This document shows positions 31,586 through 43,310 of a stretch of DNA of 64,000 bases, one piece after another; position 1 is the first letter of the stretch, and the number at the start of each line of letters is the position of its first letter. Source of the DNA: Cordylochernes scorpioides (Eukaryota > Arthropoda > Arachnida > Pseudoscorpiones > Chernetidae); assembly GCA_030710605.1 (NCBI GenBank), contig CP092864.1:144233361-144297360 (forward strand). The letters run 5' to 3'. The notes beneath the pieces were generated by a model. The model ran no database searches, had not been told where the DNA came from, and saw only the letters and a list, made by a program, of their open reading frames with translations. Position numbers and translations under genes: made by a program.

Positions 31586-31866
31586 AGGGGGAACTTGGAA
31601 GGCTGGTTAAACCGTTTGGTTTTCGACCACTACGACCCGGGTTCGATTCCCACATTGGACACTTTTTTCTGTTTAAAATAAAATGCTCCAATGGCTCCCG
31701 ATTCTTGCAAAAGTCCAACCCCACCAGTGAGTGCAAGTAACCAAACGGGGCCCTGACACATTTGTAAGTTCAAATTCGAACTGCATTTCATATGTGTAGA
31801 CATGTGGTGCGCTTACAGTAAAAGCAGTGGCTAACTACTCACCATGATTATCATGGCCTTTTAGAT
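31586..31866 (+). repeat. tRNA-derived SINE, copy 3
   Basis: Head 'gaccactacgacccgggttc', body and shortened tail ('catggccttttagataag'). Confidence 0.75.
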
Positions 31867-32476
31867 AAGAATGAAGAAGACTACGACGTAAAAATGGAAT
31901 GATCGAGTCAGGTTAATGAATGAGACCTACATTCGGAAATACAGGCTTTAATTCCACTATCGCAACTGAGATGTTTCAGGTTGTAGGGCTGTGACATTAT
32001 AGTAGTGTGGTGTCAACCTAAGTTCGCGACTGTGAAACTATCTTCCATAGAAAGATATTGACTAGCATAAAAAGTTTTATCTGAGTTTATTCGCAGAAGA
32101 ATTTAATATTCGAATTTCTTTTTTTTTTTGAAGAAGAAGAAGAAGGCCTGTTTTACCTGAAGATTTCCCCTCAAGTTTCATTGCAGAGATTTTTCTATCT
32201 TTAGAATCGGTGTCCTGACCATAGAAAGAACTCTACTTGGAACTATAGTTAGTAGAGATCTAGTGGCCATTTGTTAAGCATTTGAGGTTGGAGTACAACA
32301 AAATGGAGATTCAACACGCAAAGTTTGAATGTTGACCGCGTTATTGAACTTGTGCTGAGCTAACGGGAAATTGACACTTGTTGTTTTGTGGTTGGCTACA
32401 TGTTGATTCGACTCCATGTTGGAGCACATTAATCATAAAGAATATAATCTAGCACTTACTGCTTGCATTCTCATCA
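31867..32476. other. Unassigned intron
   Basis: AT-rich with a short (AAG)n run near 32140. No exon or repeat family recognised. Confidence 0.35.
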
Positions 32477-32863
32477 CCCTGCGTGTGAAAAGAACATACC
32501 TCTAGCATTCTCATCACCCTACGTGTGAAGAGAACATACTTCTATCATTCTCATCACTCTACGTGTAAATAGAACATACTTCTAGCATCCTCATCACCCT
32601 ACGTGTAAATAGAACATACTCTTAGCATTCTAATCAACCTACGTGTAAATAGAACATACTTCTAGCATTCTTATCACCCTACGTGTAAAGATAACATACA
32701 TCTAGCATCCTCATCACCCTACGTGTGAAGAGAACATACTTCTAGCATTCTCATCACCCTACGTTTAAAGATAACATACATCTAGCATTCTCATCATCCT
32801 ACGTGTAAATAGAACATACTTCTAGCATTCTCATCATCCTACGTGTAAAGAGAACATACTTCA
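32477..32863. repeat. 40-bp tandem array 1, about 10 units
   Basis: Unit 'catcaccctacgtgtaaaga' plus 'gaacatacttctagcattct', period 40. Units differ by single substitutions (acgtgtgaag, acgtttaaag). The same unit forms the array at 35600-36273. Confidence 0.95.
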
Positions 32864-33824
32864 CAAATATATTCAACAGCATATTAAGGCATAAGATTAC
32901 TTAGGGAAGTAGTTATAGTTTGTTTATCACACTATTTCCTAATTAATGCAAAAACCAACACAGTCTAACATCCCAAAGCTTTGATGTCGAAATGTTCTCA
33001 AGAAGTCCATGCCGAAGAAAGTTCCCCGTGGAACGGGCCATTATCACACGGGGTAGGACAATCGCTGTGTTTTAGATAACAAGTAGTGCCATTAGGGCAG
33101 GAAGCACGCGTGCGCGTCCAATTTAAGGAACTTCGATGACAAATTGAGCTTGTTTGTCCCCTGCCAATACCATTAGGTATGTTGGACAGCTTGACATCTT
33201 TTTAAATTCACATCTACACGAATCTACGTCGTCTCGACCCGACAGCGTATACTTACCTCAGACAGTAGACTCGGTAGATATTGCCATTGATGAAATACCT
33301 TCTTCTATTATTTAGAATTACATTGAGAAATCTTTAAAAATAGAAAAATAAATCAGAAAAACATCGAAACTATATATTTTATAAATCTATTTTATTTTTA
33401 ATACTATTTATTTTCTTCGACTGATTCTATATAACAAATCCTTAAACAGAATACTTTGTTAAAAATCCTTTTTATCCAATGTATTATATTTGGAAATATT
33501 GTATTTGCTATACGATATTCAATAAAACATGAAGGAGATATAGAAAAACTACCTTTAAGCTAACTTAGACTAATCTCCAATACTAAGGTGATGCTATAAT
33601 TAGCCATAGCTATAGTGAACCATTGGTCGAGTCATTCTGAGTTTCGATATAGCGAAGCTTTTAGTCATTATCAGACGATTGCGAATTTGAAAAATGTTAA
33701 GAGGTTGCAACTCTTCTTATTCACTTGAGTAAAGAAATATTTCAGGCAAGCCTTCCATTAACTAACTAAAACGTTTTATTAAATTGATGCGCTATCGCGC
33801 CAATTTTCAATTTTCGCGAAAATT
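32864..33824. other. Unassigned intron between the array and the mariner relic
   Basis: A GC-richer patch at about 32990-33290 includes a strong-looking minus-strand splice donor (GAG/GTAAGTATAC near 33255), but no compatible exon was found (see rejected list). The remainder is AT-rich. Confidence 0.4.
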
Positions 33825-33880
33825 TCAAAAAGAATCTTACGCGTTTAAAATAGTTTCGAATTTTATAAATTAAATGATTA
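33825..33880. repeat. End fragment of the palindromic MITE family
   Basis: 'aagaatcttacgcgtttaaa' and 'atagtttcgaattttata' match one end of the MITE at 3405-7798. The rest of that MITE is not recognisable here. Confidence 0.55.
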
Positions 33881-33904
33881 AGAACAAAAACTAATGGAAT
33901 ATAA

Positions 33905-35075
33905 ATACATATTTTATTAGCCAATAGGACATAGATTTCAAATATATACCATCATTCAAAATGTCCTCCCTTATTTTTGACACAGGATCTCAATCGTTCG
34001 GGCCACTGATCTTTGGCGGCACGCACCTTTTCTAAGGGAATTTCTTTCATTGTTCGCACCATTGCTGATTTCAATTGATCCAAATTATGATATCATTTAG
34101 AGCACACCTTCTCCTCTAAATATGCCCTCAAACTGTAATCAAGGGGGTTTAAATCAGGGCTTTCAGAGGGCCATTCATTGGCCTTTATGAACTCCGGAAC
34201 ATTCGTCTCCAACCATTGTTGAGTTGACTTAGCTTTGTGAGCAGGAGCTAAATCTTGTTGGAATATCCAATGTTCTCCATTAAACATTTTTGTATTCAGA
34301 GGCTTTACTATTTTTTCCTAAATATCTTCTTGATAGTTTTTTAGCTGTAGTTTTTACCCCTTTGACACAGAAGTAGAGATCTGTTACACCTTGGTAGCTA
34401 TCTCCCCACAAAACCATGACAAAAGAAGGATGGTGACTTTTTTCAAGTCTTCTGACTTTCAAAGAAGCTTCTAGAGAGCTACGAGCATATATCATATCAT
34501 TCTGACGATTAATCCTTTCATCGACAGTGAAAATTTTCTCGTCTGTGAAAAAGATTCACTCATGCCACCGACCATCATGCCGCGCCAACAACATTTTTGA
34601 TCTAACCCTTCTAATATCTCTAATAGCAGGGGTTATCAAATCACCTGTGCGTCGTTTGAAAGCTCTCAGTCCAAGTCTTTGTTGATTATCCTTGAAACGG
34701 TTCTTGGAGCTAAATTCATCTGCTTTGCTAAGATATTTTGTTTGCGGCGTGAATTTCGACGAATTCTTTCGCGAATGGCTTTTATAGCTGCTTGCGTTCG
34801 TTGCATGCGCGGTTGACCAGATCTTTCAAGGTCATTAATAGTGCCAGCCTTGTTGAACCTTTCAATGGTTCGATAAACAAATTGACGCGTAATATTTAAA
34901 TTTTGTAAAAATTTAAAAATTGATGAAGGACTTTGGCCTACCTTGTGCAAGGCTATTACAGCTATACGGTTTTCTTTAACACCCCAATCCATTATCAAAA
35001 AACAAATATATTCCGAATTTTTTTCTAAACACGTGTGCACGAGATATTCAAATAAAAACTACTGTATTTTGAATA
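33905..35075 (-). pseudogene. Decayed DD37D (maT-like) mariner transposase
   Basis: Three open segments in different frames on the minus strand together resemble one transposase. 35040-34666 is the helix-turn-helix half (VYRTIERFNKAGTINDLERS and RTVSRIINKD). The segment near 34540 has the first catalytic Asp (FFTDEKIFTVDE) just after a TGA. 34287-34093 has the second Asp (IFQQDLAPAH) and the third (ESPDLNPLDY). 37 residues separate the last two Asp, the spacing of the maT group. Frameshifts and stops make it nonfunctional. Terminal repeats were not found, so the ends are approximate. Confidence 0.75.
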
Positions 35076-35214
35076 CTTTACGCGGTTAAATTAAAATTTA
35101 TATCACTGATTTGGTTTTGTAACAATTATTATGGCCAAACTAAGTATTTTATCACAATGAGTTTCTTTTTATTTCAAAACGCTAGCTTTCAAGCGATAAT
35201 CGCTCTTCAATGGG

Positions 35215-35385
35215 CTTAATAAAACATTGATATGTGTATCGGGATTCAGATAATAACTCTGAAAGGTATTTGATACACAGTGACCGTTATTGAAGACCCG
35301 CAATATAATTAAGAGTGAACATAATTGCTTACGTTTCCTTCATTTCCCCTTCCTTAAGGTTTGTCCACGAGTTTATTAAACACAT
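35215..35385. repeat. Fragment of the FB6 MITE
   Basis: Shares 'atcgggattcag', 'acagtgacc', 'ttgaagac' and the end 'aaggtttgtccacgagtt' with 19155-19450. Confidence 0.55.
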
Positions 35386-35599
35386 ATTTATCCTCTCAAT
35401 AACAACAAAGCCTTTATTTGAACACTCGTCACATAAAGGATTCTCCCATATGGGTAAACAGAATATGTATCTACAGAAAGTTGAGTATACCATCAATTTT
35501 TCCTCAAGTTGGGACGCTCTACTGTGTTACACCTTTTGACTCTGCTATTTTCCAGCACAAATCCTTTAAGTGGAATATGTTATTTCTCAATCTATATCT

Positions 35600-36273
35600 A
35601 GCCTCTTCATCGCCCTACGTGTAAAGTTAACATACTTCTAGCATCCTCATCACCTACGTGTGAAGATAACATACTTCTAGCATCTTAATCGCCCTACGTG
35701 TAAAGTTAACATACTTCTAGCATCCTCATCACCCTACGTATAAAGAGAACATACTTCTAGCATCCTCATCACCCTACGTATAAAGAGAACATACTTCTAG
35801 CATCCTCATCACCCTACGTGTAAAGAGAACATACTTCTATCATTCTCATCACCCTACGTGTAAAGAGAACATACTTCTATCATTCTCATCACCCTACGTG
35901 TAAAGAGAACATACTTCTATCATTCTCATCACCCTACGTGTAAAGAGAACATACTTCTATCATTCTCATCACCCTACGTGTAAAGAGAACATACTTCTAT
36001 CATTCTCATCACCCTACGTGTAAAGAGAACATACTTCTATCATTCTCATCACCCTACGTGTAAAGAGAACATACTTCTATCATTCTCATCACCCTACGTG
36101 TAAAGAGAACATATTTCTATCATTTTCATCACCCTACGTGTAAAGAGAACATACTTCTAGCATCATCATCACCCTACGTGTAAAGAGAACGTATTTCTAG
36201 CATCCTCATCACCCTACGTGTAAAGAGAACATACTTCTAGCATCATCATCACCCTACGTGTAAAGAGAACATA
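35600..36273. repeat. 40-bp tandem array 2, about 17 units
   Basis: Same unit as array 1. The central units (35840-36100) are virtually identical and the edge units more diverged, as expected from internal expansion. No unique spacers, so not CRISPR-like. Confidence 0.95.
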
Positions 36274-36689
36274 CGTCTGTTAAAACGGCTCGATAGTGAA
36301 GTTGTCCAGTAGCTGAAAGGAAGCTCTTGTCTTCCGCGAACGAAGAGAGACCTGAGAGAAAGAAGAATGGAGGGGGAGAGTTCTAACGATTCTAATAAAT
36401 CAAACCCTGTCAAACGTCTGGATGCGCCAACCAGAGATGCACCAAAGTTGGACTCGGAAGCTTTTTTTTAGAAAGAAAGGAAAAAATCGATTTCTTTAAA
36501 CATGCATATAGATAAACACTGCTAACCGAGTTACGGTATATGTTTTGGATTCAAATCAATATTGTTCATATTTTAAAAACCTTCATATCATTTTATTTTT
36601 TAAATTCGCATTATAATTCCATATAAAGGTAGCGACAAATAGAGATAAATGTATAAAAAATATATAAATAGTATTTTAAAAAAATAGAG
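36274..36689. other. Unassigned intron after array 2
   Basis: A moderately GC-rich 200 bp without a recognised ORF, then AT-rich sequence. Confidence 0.35.
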
Positions 36690-37060
36690 ATTTATGTGTT
36701 TAATTTTGATTGTTATTTATATAGAATTATTAGCTGTTGCTTGATATCGGTATGCAGTCGTGGAAAAGATTATAATAAAATTAGTTATCAAAAATAACTT
36801 TAATTGAGCTAGAAGAATATATGAAAAACATAATTTGGTAAAAGTACTGCCTGGCTTAAGGCGTAAGAATAAAAAAAATAAAAACTTATTTACATAATGT
36901 ACAAAGGTTTGAGCCGGCCATCGGGAAAAAACAACAACAATGAGTTTTTACATATAAGGGAAGCGTGACCTCTGGCGGTCGATTTAACAGAGTATTTGGA
37001 TCTATGAAATAAAAATTATAAAATAAAATAATATTTTAATATTACATAAATATAGATGTA
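36690..37060 (+). repeat. Dispersed repeat family C, copy 4
   Basis: Contains 'aaaagtactgcctggcttaa' and 'gagccggccatcgggaa'. Best-preserved copy of the family here. Confidence 0.7.
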
Positions 37061-37109
37061 TTGTGTATATCGTTGTTTTATTTACTTTTTAAATTAATTA
37101 ATATTGTTA

Positions 37110-37560
37110 TCGTAAAGATACAGGCTGCCTGGCCGGCATTCATAGTTCTTCAAATTAAAGATACTTCGGCCAGTAAATTTACTGATATTCTGGCCGAAGT
37201 ATTTTTAAATTGAAGATCTATGAATACAGAGAGGACGGTATCCCCAAGTTTAGAGTTCTGAGCTTTATCTACCATTCTGAAGATGCAGATGCAGCGAGGA
37301 ACTGGCAAGGTTCCGATCCTTGAGATTAGAAACTGTAAAATATTAGAATATCTTCTTTTGTGTGTGTAAATTTACTGATTTACTGGCAGAAGTATCTTTA
37401 ATTTGAAACACTACGAATGCCGACCAGGCAGCCTCAATCTTTACAACGCTTTGCCAAATATTTCAACTTTTGTTCGTTCCTGACGAGAACAAACGATTTT
37501 TGTCGAAAAGTCGAGACGTTAAAAAAGATTTACTGGCCGAAGTCACTTTAAATTGAAGAA
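37110..37560. repeat. Foldback family FB5, copy 1
   Basis: Inverted segments 'ttaaagatacttcggccagt' and 'actggcagaagtatctttaa', with a further nested inversion. Flanked by 'gctgcctggccggcattcat' and its inverse-like form. Second copy at 48795-49025. Confidence 0.7.
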
Positions 37561-37579
37561 CTAATATTGTTATGTTATA

Positions 37580-37875
37580 AAGAGAAAGGTTTGGAAGAAA
37601 GACGTACCTGTAAAAAAATTCTCAAAATATTTCCGAGAGTTTGCTCCCTCTTTATCAATTTATTGTACAGTAAATTTAATTTACAAATTCTTGTAGATTA
37701 ATCTATTATTATCAATAATTATTTTTGACCAATGACAAATTTGTTTTCATATGATCTACAAGAATTTGTAAATAAATTTACTGTACAATGAATTGATAAA
37801 GAGGGAGTAATCTCTCGAAATATTTTGAGAACATTTTTTTTTCCTTACAGATCCAGGTACGCCCTTTTATATAAC
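37580..37875. repeat. Palindromic MITE family FB4, copy 2
   Basis: Full palindrome ('gctccctctttatcaattta' and inverse). The left outer end is degraded ('gacgtacctgtaaa') while the right end is intact. Confidence 0.8.
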
Positions 37876-37886
37876 ACAAATATCAG

Positions 37887-38250
37887 TTTGCTACATTCCA
37901 GTTTGGTAAAGCATCAAAAATATCTCTAGCATAACAATCATACCTGAGGCAGGTTCCTAAATTCCTGTTTTGTAAAACATAAAAACACCACGAGAATAAT
38001 AATCATACAAAATTCGAGTTCCTACATTTTTTAAGCATAAAAAGGCAGCACAAACATAAAATTCAAACCAAACGATTTTCATACCCTTCTTTTTTTATAA
38101 ATCATTAAAAAACAGCATAAGCATAACTAGGGTTTTTACCATCCTGTTTTGTAAAGCATAAAAACAACACAATCATAACAATTACACCAAATGCTATTTC
38201 CTACATTCCAATTTTGTAAAGCATCAAAAACCAGTACATTATAAACACGG
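37887..38250. repeat. Degenerate tandem repeat, period about 75-80 bp
   Basis: Repeating motif 'cctacattccagttttgtaa'-like followed by 'agcataaaaacaacac' and 'cataacaatcatacc', four to five diverged units. Confidence 0.65.
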
Positions 38251-39046
38251 TTTGAGGATCACAAATCTCCCAACAAAAACTTACCAATCAAACCCGAGTT
38301 AATTGAGCTTCGATATTTTTTGTTCTTTCATTTATCCAAAGGTTTTCTCTCACCCCTAGGGACTCGACGGGGAGAATAAAAGGAATTAAGACTATCGACA
38401 TCACAAAACAGATTCTTTTTATGTTAAAAAAAGAAAGCTCTTTATGATCTTGATCTTTCAGCTATAAAAAAAAAAATACCACATGTGATGTATTTATGGA
38501 TTAAAATTCTAAATATTTCTTTCAAATTCAAGCAAAATATTTTTATTTTTTTAACCAAACGAATCTTTATATATTGATATTTTTAAATTAATATACGCAA
38601 GAATATGAATTAATTCATTTCTATTTTATTTCATTTCTAATTTATTTCATTAGTTGGTTGTAAATTCAAGCATGATTTTAGTAGCCTTTCATTTCTCTTC
38701 AAACTCAACTCAAACCATGTAATTATCCAATTGTTTATGTAATAGTGTTGTTTCTTGACGCAAGCATCCTTTGTGGGGATATCGCGTTTCAAACAAGAAT
38801 ATGAATTAATTCACTTCTATTCTCTAAATCAAAAGATGTATATTTACATTAAAAAATATATTTTCAATATTTCAAGAAATATATTCTTCGTATAAGGGAT
38901 CATGCAAAATAACGTGAAATATGCAATTTATCTAAGTGTACTTTTGTATTTTCTATCTATACTTGGCAAGTATTCTTATAAAATGTATATCTTGAGAAAT
39001 CAAGCAAAATAAATTAGGTTTTGTTAAGAATATATAAGATTTGATA
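38251..39046. other. Unassigned AT-rich intron
   Basis: A 25-bp segment ('caagaatatgaattaattca') occurs at about 38599 and again at about 38797. Nothing else recognised. Confidence 0.4.
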
Positions 39047-39048
39047 TA

Positions 39049-40468
39049 CACTGCCTGACATTGAAAATGGAACACCAAAAAATAGTGACCAGAAAAATAT
39101 GCAAATTTCAGGGTAGACGCGCCTAACCGAGTTATGCAAATGATGTAAAATGCGCAGCTCTCGTGCGCACATGGAGTAAGATATAAGGGAAGGAACTTGC
39201 AGAAAGGACAGTATTCGTGTCGTTATTTCCTCAAGAAAAATCATTGTAGAAATTTTGTTCTTGTGTCAAAAGACACGTGTAATAACAGAGAATGCCAGGT
39301 CATCGTAAACGGAGGCAGTTCAAGCAGACAGACGCTTTTACGAGGGGCATGGTGATCGGACTGAAAAGGGCAGGTTGGTCCATACGTCAAATCGCAGCTG
39401 ATACACACCTTGGTGCGTCCACGGTGCACCGACTGTGGAGAAGATGGTTGGAACAAGGAAATGTGGCAATTTATAGGAATGTCGGTGCAACCAGAGTGAC
39501 GTCAGCACGTGTGGATCGGCGTATCCTTCGACAAGCAGTGGCGGCCCCACAAGCCACTTGTACCGCCATCCTGCAACATGTGCAAGACACCCTAGATCAT
39601 TCCATCTCGACCAGAACCATTTCCCGTCGATTGGTTGCTAATGGCTTGCACTCATGCCGTCCGCTAAGAAGACTGCCATTGACCCCACCGAATAGGCGCC
39701 AACGTTTGGAATGGTGCCGGGCTAGATCGACGTGGATGACGGAATGGCACAGGGTCGTGTTCTCAGATGAGTCGTGTTTCTGGTTGTCCAGTGATAGTCG
39801 CCGTGTACGCGTGTGGCGTCGACGTGGAGAAAGGTCCAATCCGGCAGCAATTATGGAACGCCCCACCGTGCGACAACGTGGAATCATGGTTTGGGGCGCA
39901 ATCGCGTATGATTCCAGGTCACCTTTACTTCGTATTCAGGGCACTATGACGGCCCAACGATACGTTGATGATGTGCTGCGACCGGTGAGACTCCCCTACC
40001 TTCAGGGGGTACCCAATGCCCTTTATCAGCAGGATAACGCCCGACCGCATACTGCTCGCATTAGCCAACAAGCTCTGCAAGATGTACAGATGCTTCCCTG
40101 GCCACCGTTTTCTCCTGATCTCTCACCAATCGAGCACGTCTGGGACATGATTGGACGCCGTTTGCATGCCTTGCCACAGCCGCGTTCAGAAGACGAACTG
40201 TGGCAAATGGTTGAGAGGGAATGGAGAGCCATCCCTCAGGACGCCATCCGTACTCTGATTGACTCTCTACCTAGACGTGTTGCTGCGTGCATCGCCGTCC
40301 GCGGTGGTCCTACTTGCTACTAAGCGCCGACGCCGTTCTCGCTCTGTATTATGACTATCATTTTGAAATAAAGATCACTTATTGTTCGTCCCTGTCTCTC
40401 TCTGTCTGCCGAGTTTCATTACTTTCTGGCCACTATTTCTTGGTGTTCCATTTTAATGTCACGCAGTG
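39049..40468 (+). mobile_element. Complete Tc1-type transposon (1420 bp)
   Basis: Bounded by TA duplications (39047-39048 and 40469-40470) and about 46-bp terminal inverted repeats starting CACTGC(C/G)TGACATT, with three mismatches and one indel between the two ends. It contains one intact transposase gene. It inserted into AT-rich intron of the Ig-domain gene, in the opposite orientation to that gene. Confidence 0.95.
39292..40323 (+). CDS. Tc1-family transposase, intact
   Basis: 343 residues, typical length for a Tc1/mariner transposase. The N-terminus (about 15-60) is a paired-like helix-turn-helix (LKRAGWSIRQIAADTHLG), with a second HTH around 80-125. The catalytic DDE domain has Asp in RVVFSDESCFW, Asp in LYQQDNARPHTA and Glu in SPDLSPIEHVWD. 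The last two are separated by 32 residues by my count, two fewer than the 34 usual for Tc1 (the LQDVQML stretch is shorter). No stops or frameshifts. It would bind its own terminal repeats in the nucleus and move the element by cut and paste. Start is the first ATG, about 240 bp inside the left repeat. Confidence 0.95.
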   Translation: MPGHRKRRQFKQTDAFTRGMVIGLKRAGWSIRQIAADTHLGASTVHRLWRRWLEQGNVAIYRNVGATRVTSARVDRRILRQAVAAPQATCTAILQHVQDTLDHSISTRTISRRLVANGLHSCRPLRRLPLTPPNRRQRLEWCRARSTWMTEWHRVVFSDESCFWLSSDSRRVRVWRRRGERSNPAAIMERPTVRQRGIMVWGAIAYDSRSPLLRIQGTMTAQRYVDDVLRPVRLPYLQGVPNALYQQDNARPHTARISQQALQDVQMLPWPPFSPDLSPIEHVWDMIGRRLHALPQPRSEDELWQMVEREWRAIPQDAIRTLIDSLPRRVAACIAVRGGPTCY

Positions 40469-40470
40469 TA

Positions 40471-40960
40471 TATATTGTTTTCATATTGAAGATTGTATTT
40501 GATTGCTTCGATCTAAAAATCAGTTATAAGATTGACTCTTATACTATTGTAACATGGATGACAAGGTATACCAGGATATACAAGGATACCAGAGGTAAGT
40601 TGAGAAAAGAGGGGTGGACTCCAGCTGCCCCCGTTGCCATGTGGCAGGCGCTAAAAACAGCATTCCCGTGTAGGGGAGGACAGAGTCTGGTGACATCTGC
40701 GGCAAGAAGACGTGGCGACTTGCCTCCGGGCGTGTGGATGATCCTACAAAGAGAGCCTGACATCGGAGCTGTCTACAAGACGATGTGGTCCAGGCTGCAT
40801 GTGTATGTGTGAAGCAGAACGTTTCGCAAGAGGATATCCACGGCGCCAAGGATTCTTCTGACGGGGAGGTTGAAGACAAGTCCCACTATTGTATTCCTTC
40901 TGTTAAGTGAGATACAATAAAGCGCTAACTTTAGCTGCAATCCCTTCGAACTCACATGTG
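40471..40960 (+). other. GC-richer island with an unidentified ORF
   Basis: An open frame of 118 codons (40456-40812) overlaps the Tc1 end, so its first codons are artefactual. The GC-rich part (about 40560-40812) reads GKLRKEGWTPAAPVAMWQAL, then a basic stretch, and ends WSRLHVYV before TGA. An AATAAA follows near 40915. I do not recognise it. It could be the end of a retrotransposon or a retrocopy. Confidence 0.3.
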
Positions 40961-41106
40961 TATCTTTGTGGCATCCTGAGTAGACAAAGTACACGAATAG
41001 CGTCTGGATACGACGTAATAGTATACTCAAGTCTCGTTTGGTTATTTTAGCAATGGTGGTTTTGCTTCTCGTTAAATTCGAGGGCCATACGTGATACAAT
41101 TCATAT

Positions 41107-41456
41107 ATAAATATCAGAAATATACGAAACAATTAGGACAAATACTATCCCATAGATGTAGGCACTCTCCTATATATAACACAATAGTTCAATAATTTAT
41201 TAAATTTAATTTGAAGTCTCGAGATATCATGTCCACCATGGACATATATTTTCAAATATTTATTTTTAACACACAAAGAATGTAAACTAATTACTTACTC
41301 AATATCATAAGTATTTACAATATGTATATTATAATTTGTATATAAAATAGTATTTATTATTAATTTATTAACGTGATAATCCTGTTAAAGGATTGACAAA
41401 TCCGAAAGCTTGAAAATAAAAAGTTGCACAAGAAACTTAGCCCTGGAAGCTTTATA
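41107..41456 (+). repeat. Dispersed repeat family H, copy 1 (left part)
   Basis: Matches 49725-50075 ('acaaatactatcccatagat', 'gaagtctcgagatatcat', 'gataatcctgtt', 'aagcttgaaaataa'). Continues after the LINE insertion from 41815. Confidence 0.75.
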
Positions 41457-41799
41457 CAACAAAAACAACAAAAAGGCTTTTATTAAGGCCCATTGCCCTG
41501 TATGGATTCGCCATACAACAACAAAATAATACAGTAATTTTTCTCTCCATTTTTCCTTGTGCACGTGAGCTTTTGTTTGAAAAGGGATTTATTTACACAT
41601 CTGTTCTAAAACTTTCCTCACTACCTCTTTTGTGTGTGAATCTTTTTACAATTGATCTGTAGAAATTATAGAGTTCTATTGCTATATTTTTCTTTTCTGA
41701 AATAGTTCTCAGCGTCTTCAGTGAGTTGCCCAATCTCCAGGAGGTGTTTTTAAGAGTTTTTTTCTCTTTCTTCACCTAAATATTTGCATTCTATGATAT
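41457..41799 (-). mobile_element. 5'-truncated LINE insertion (reverse, 343 bp)
   Basis: The minus strand ends 'ccttaataaaagcctttttg' followed by a TTG-rich tail, like the main LINE. Flanked by the 15-bp duplication 'cctggaagctttata' (41442-41456 and 41800-41814). It interrupts family H. Confidence 0.8.
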
Positions 41800-42084
41800 C
41801 CTGGAAGCTTTATATATTTTACAACAATTCATATATATTTCAATATCTCATCTCATAAATGTGTGTTCATTTTATTTTGTTAAATAATGGGAATTTCTCA
41901 TAGAAGCTCTTTTACAACATCGAATTAAAAATATTTACGTTTATATAAATAGCGTTAATAATAATTGAAAAAATATCTGACAGATTTTGTGCCAAATACC
42001 TATATTTACATATGTTACCTTTTATAGCCATTGAAATGTCCATTTACTTATTTTGCTATTTTTGTCTCAAACGCGCTGGCGTGT

Positions 42085-42190
42085 ACAGTAGGCCAATGTC
42101 ACTACCATGGTTGTCAAACAGACACCATCGAAGGTCACAACTTGATACCCTAATATGATTGAGTGGAGATAAGAAAGAAGAAGAAGTTAA
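42085..42190 (-). repeat. Dispersed repeat family A, partial copy (reverse)
   Basis: 'tgataccctaatatgattga' and 'agataagaaagaagaagaag' are the inverse of the 5' end of family A; the rest is absent. Confidence 0.6.
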
Positions 42191-42302
42191 AAAGGCATTA
42201 TAGATTGAACCAAAAAAATATATGTTAGATTTTGACGATTCTTGAGGATCACACACTGGCATATGAATGATGGCCTATGTGGAAAATATATATTTTTGAT
42301 TA

Positions 42303-42594
42303 TCCCTAGTACGCGTGGTACAGGCCATGATAATCAGGGTGGATAGCAGTTGGCAACTGCTTTTACTGAAGTGTACCACATGTCTACACATGTGAAAAGC
42401 AGTTCGACTTTGCACTTACAAATATGCCAGAGTCCCGTTTGTTTACTTGCATTCGCTGGTGTGTTTAGACTTTTGCGAAAATCGGGAGCCATCGGAGCAT
42501 TTTTTTTATCATAAAAAGGTGTCCAATGCGGGAATCGAACCCGGATCGTAGCGGTCGAAAACCAACGGTTTAGACCATCCTTCCACCGATCCCC
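42303..42594 (-). repeat. tRNA-derived SINE, copy 4 (reverse)
   Basis: The inverse B box 'gggaatcgaacccgg' and inverse head 'ttccaccgatcccc' are present, with the full family body. Confidence 0.8.
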
Positions 42595-43310
42595 ACGGAA
42601 AATATCATTATTAGACGCAGTCGTGTGGTAAGGCAACGAAATGGATATCAGGCTTAGAGGAGATGTATTAAAAACAATATAAAATTTACATTAGCTTCAA
42701 GTTTACCTTAAAGATTACCCTCTGATATCCTTAGCAGTTAACCTAATCTGATTTAAAGAAAACACACTTTCGATTATCAGAAATTTAAAAGAGGTAAATG
42801 TTATTCCTTCTTCGTAGACATAAAAAAAAAGCTTTTAACACGGTTCCTCACGCATTGCTATGGACAAAACTAGTCAAAATAGGACGAATCACCGATTTGT
42901 CAAATTAATTAAATGTTATTATGAAGACATGACCGCTGCGGTTCGTTGGAACAATTCTATCACTGAATTCATTGAAATTCGTTCGGGGGTGCTCCAAGGT
43001 GACCCACTATCCCCATGCCTATTCCTACTCTTTATTAATGATTTGATTAAAATATTTGATGACTCGGGGTTGTCAGGAATATACTTCCCCATTTTCGGAA
43101 ACATACACCTCCTCCTATATGCCGACGATATTGTTTTGATCGGTGATTCTAAAATAAACCTTCAATTGAAAATCAATATACTGAAAATCTATCTAGAAAC
43201 TAACTTACTAACTCTGAACGAAAATAAGTCAAGAATAATGGTTTTCCGTAATGGAGGAAAGGTGGCGCGTTCAGAAAGATGGTATTGGAGTCGAAGTCCT
43301 TTAAGTGTTA

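Noticed and set aside
33250-33305. Minus-strand 48-bp exon ending at a strong donor (CTGAG/GTAAGTATAC)
   Set aside because: Entered in the phase required between the Ig2 and Ig3 exons it begins with a stop codon, and its peptide has no Ig character.
32477-36273. CRISPR-like arrays
   Set aside because: The 40-bp units are contiguous with no unique spacers, and the window is eukaryotic. These are ordinary tandem repeats.
39597-40232. Several antisense and alternate-frame ORFs inside the Tc1 transposase
   Set aside because: They are shadows of the GC-rich coding strand; no domain motifs.
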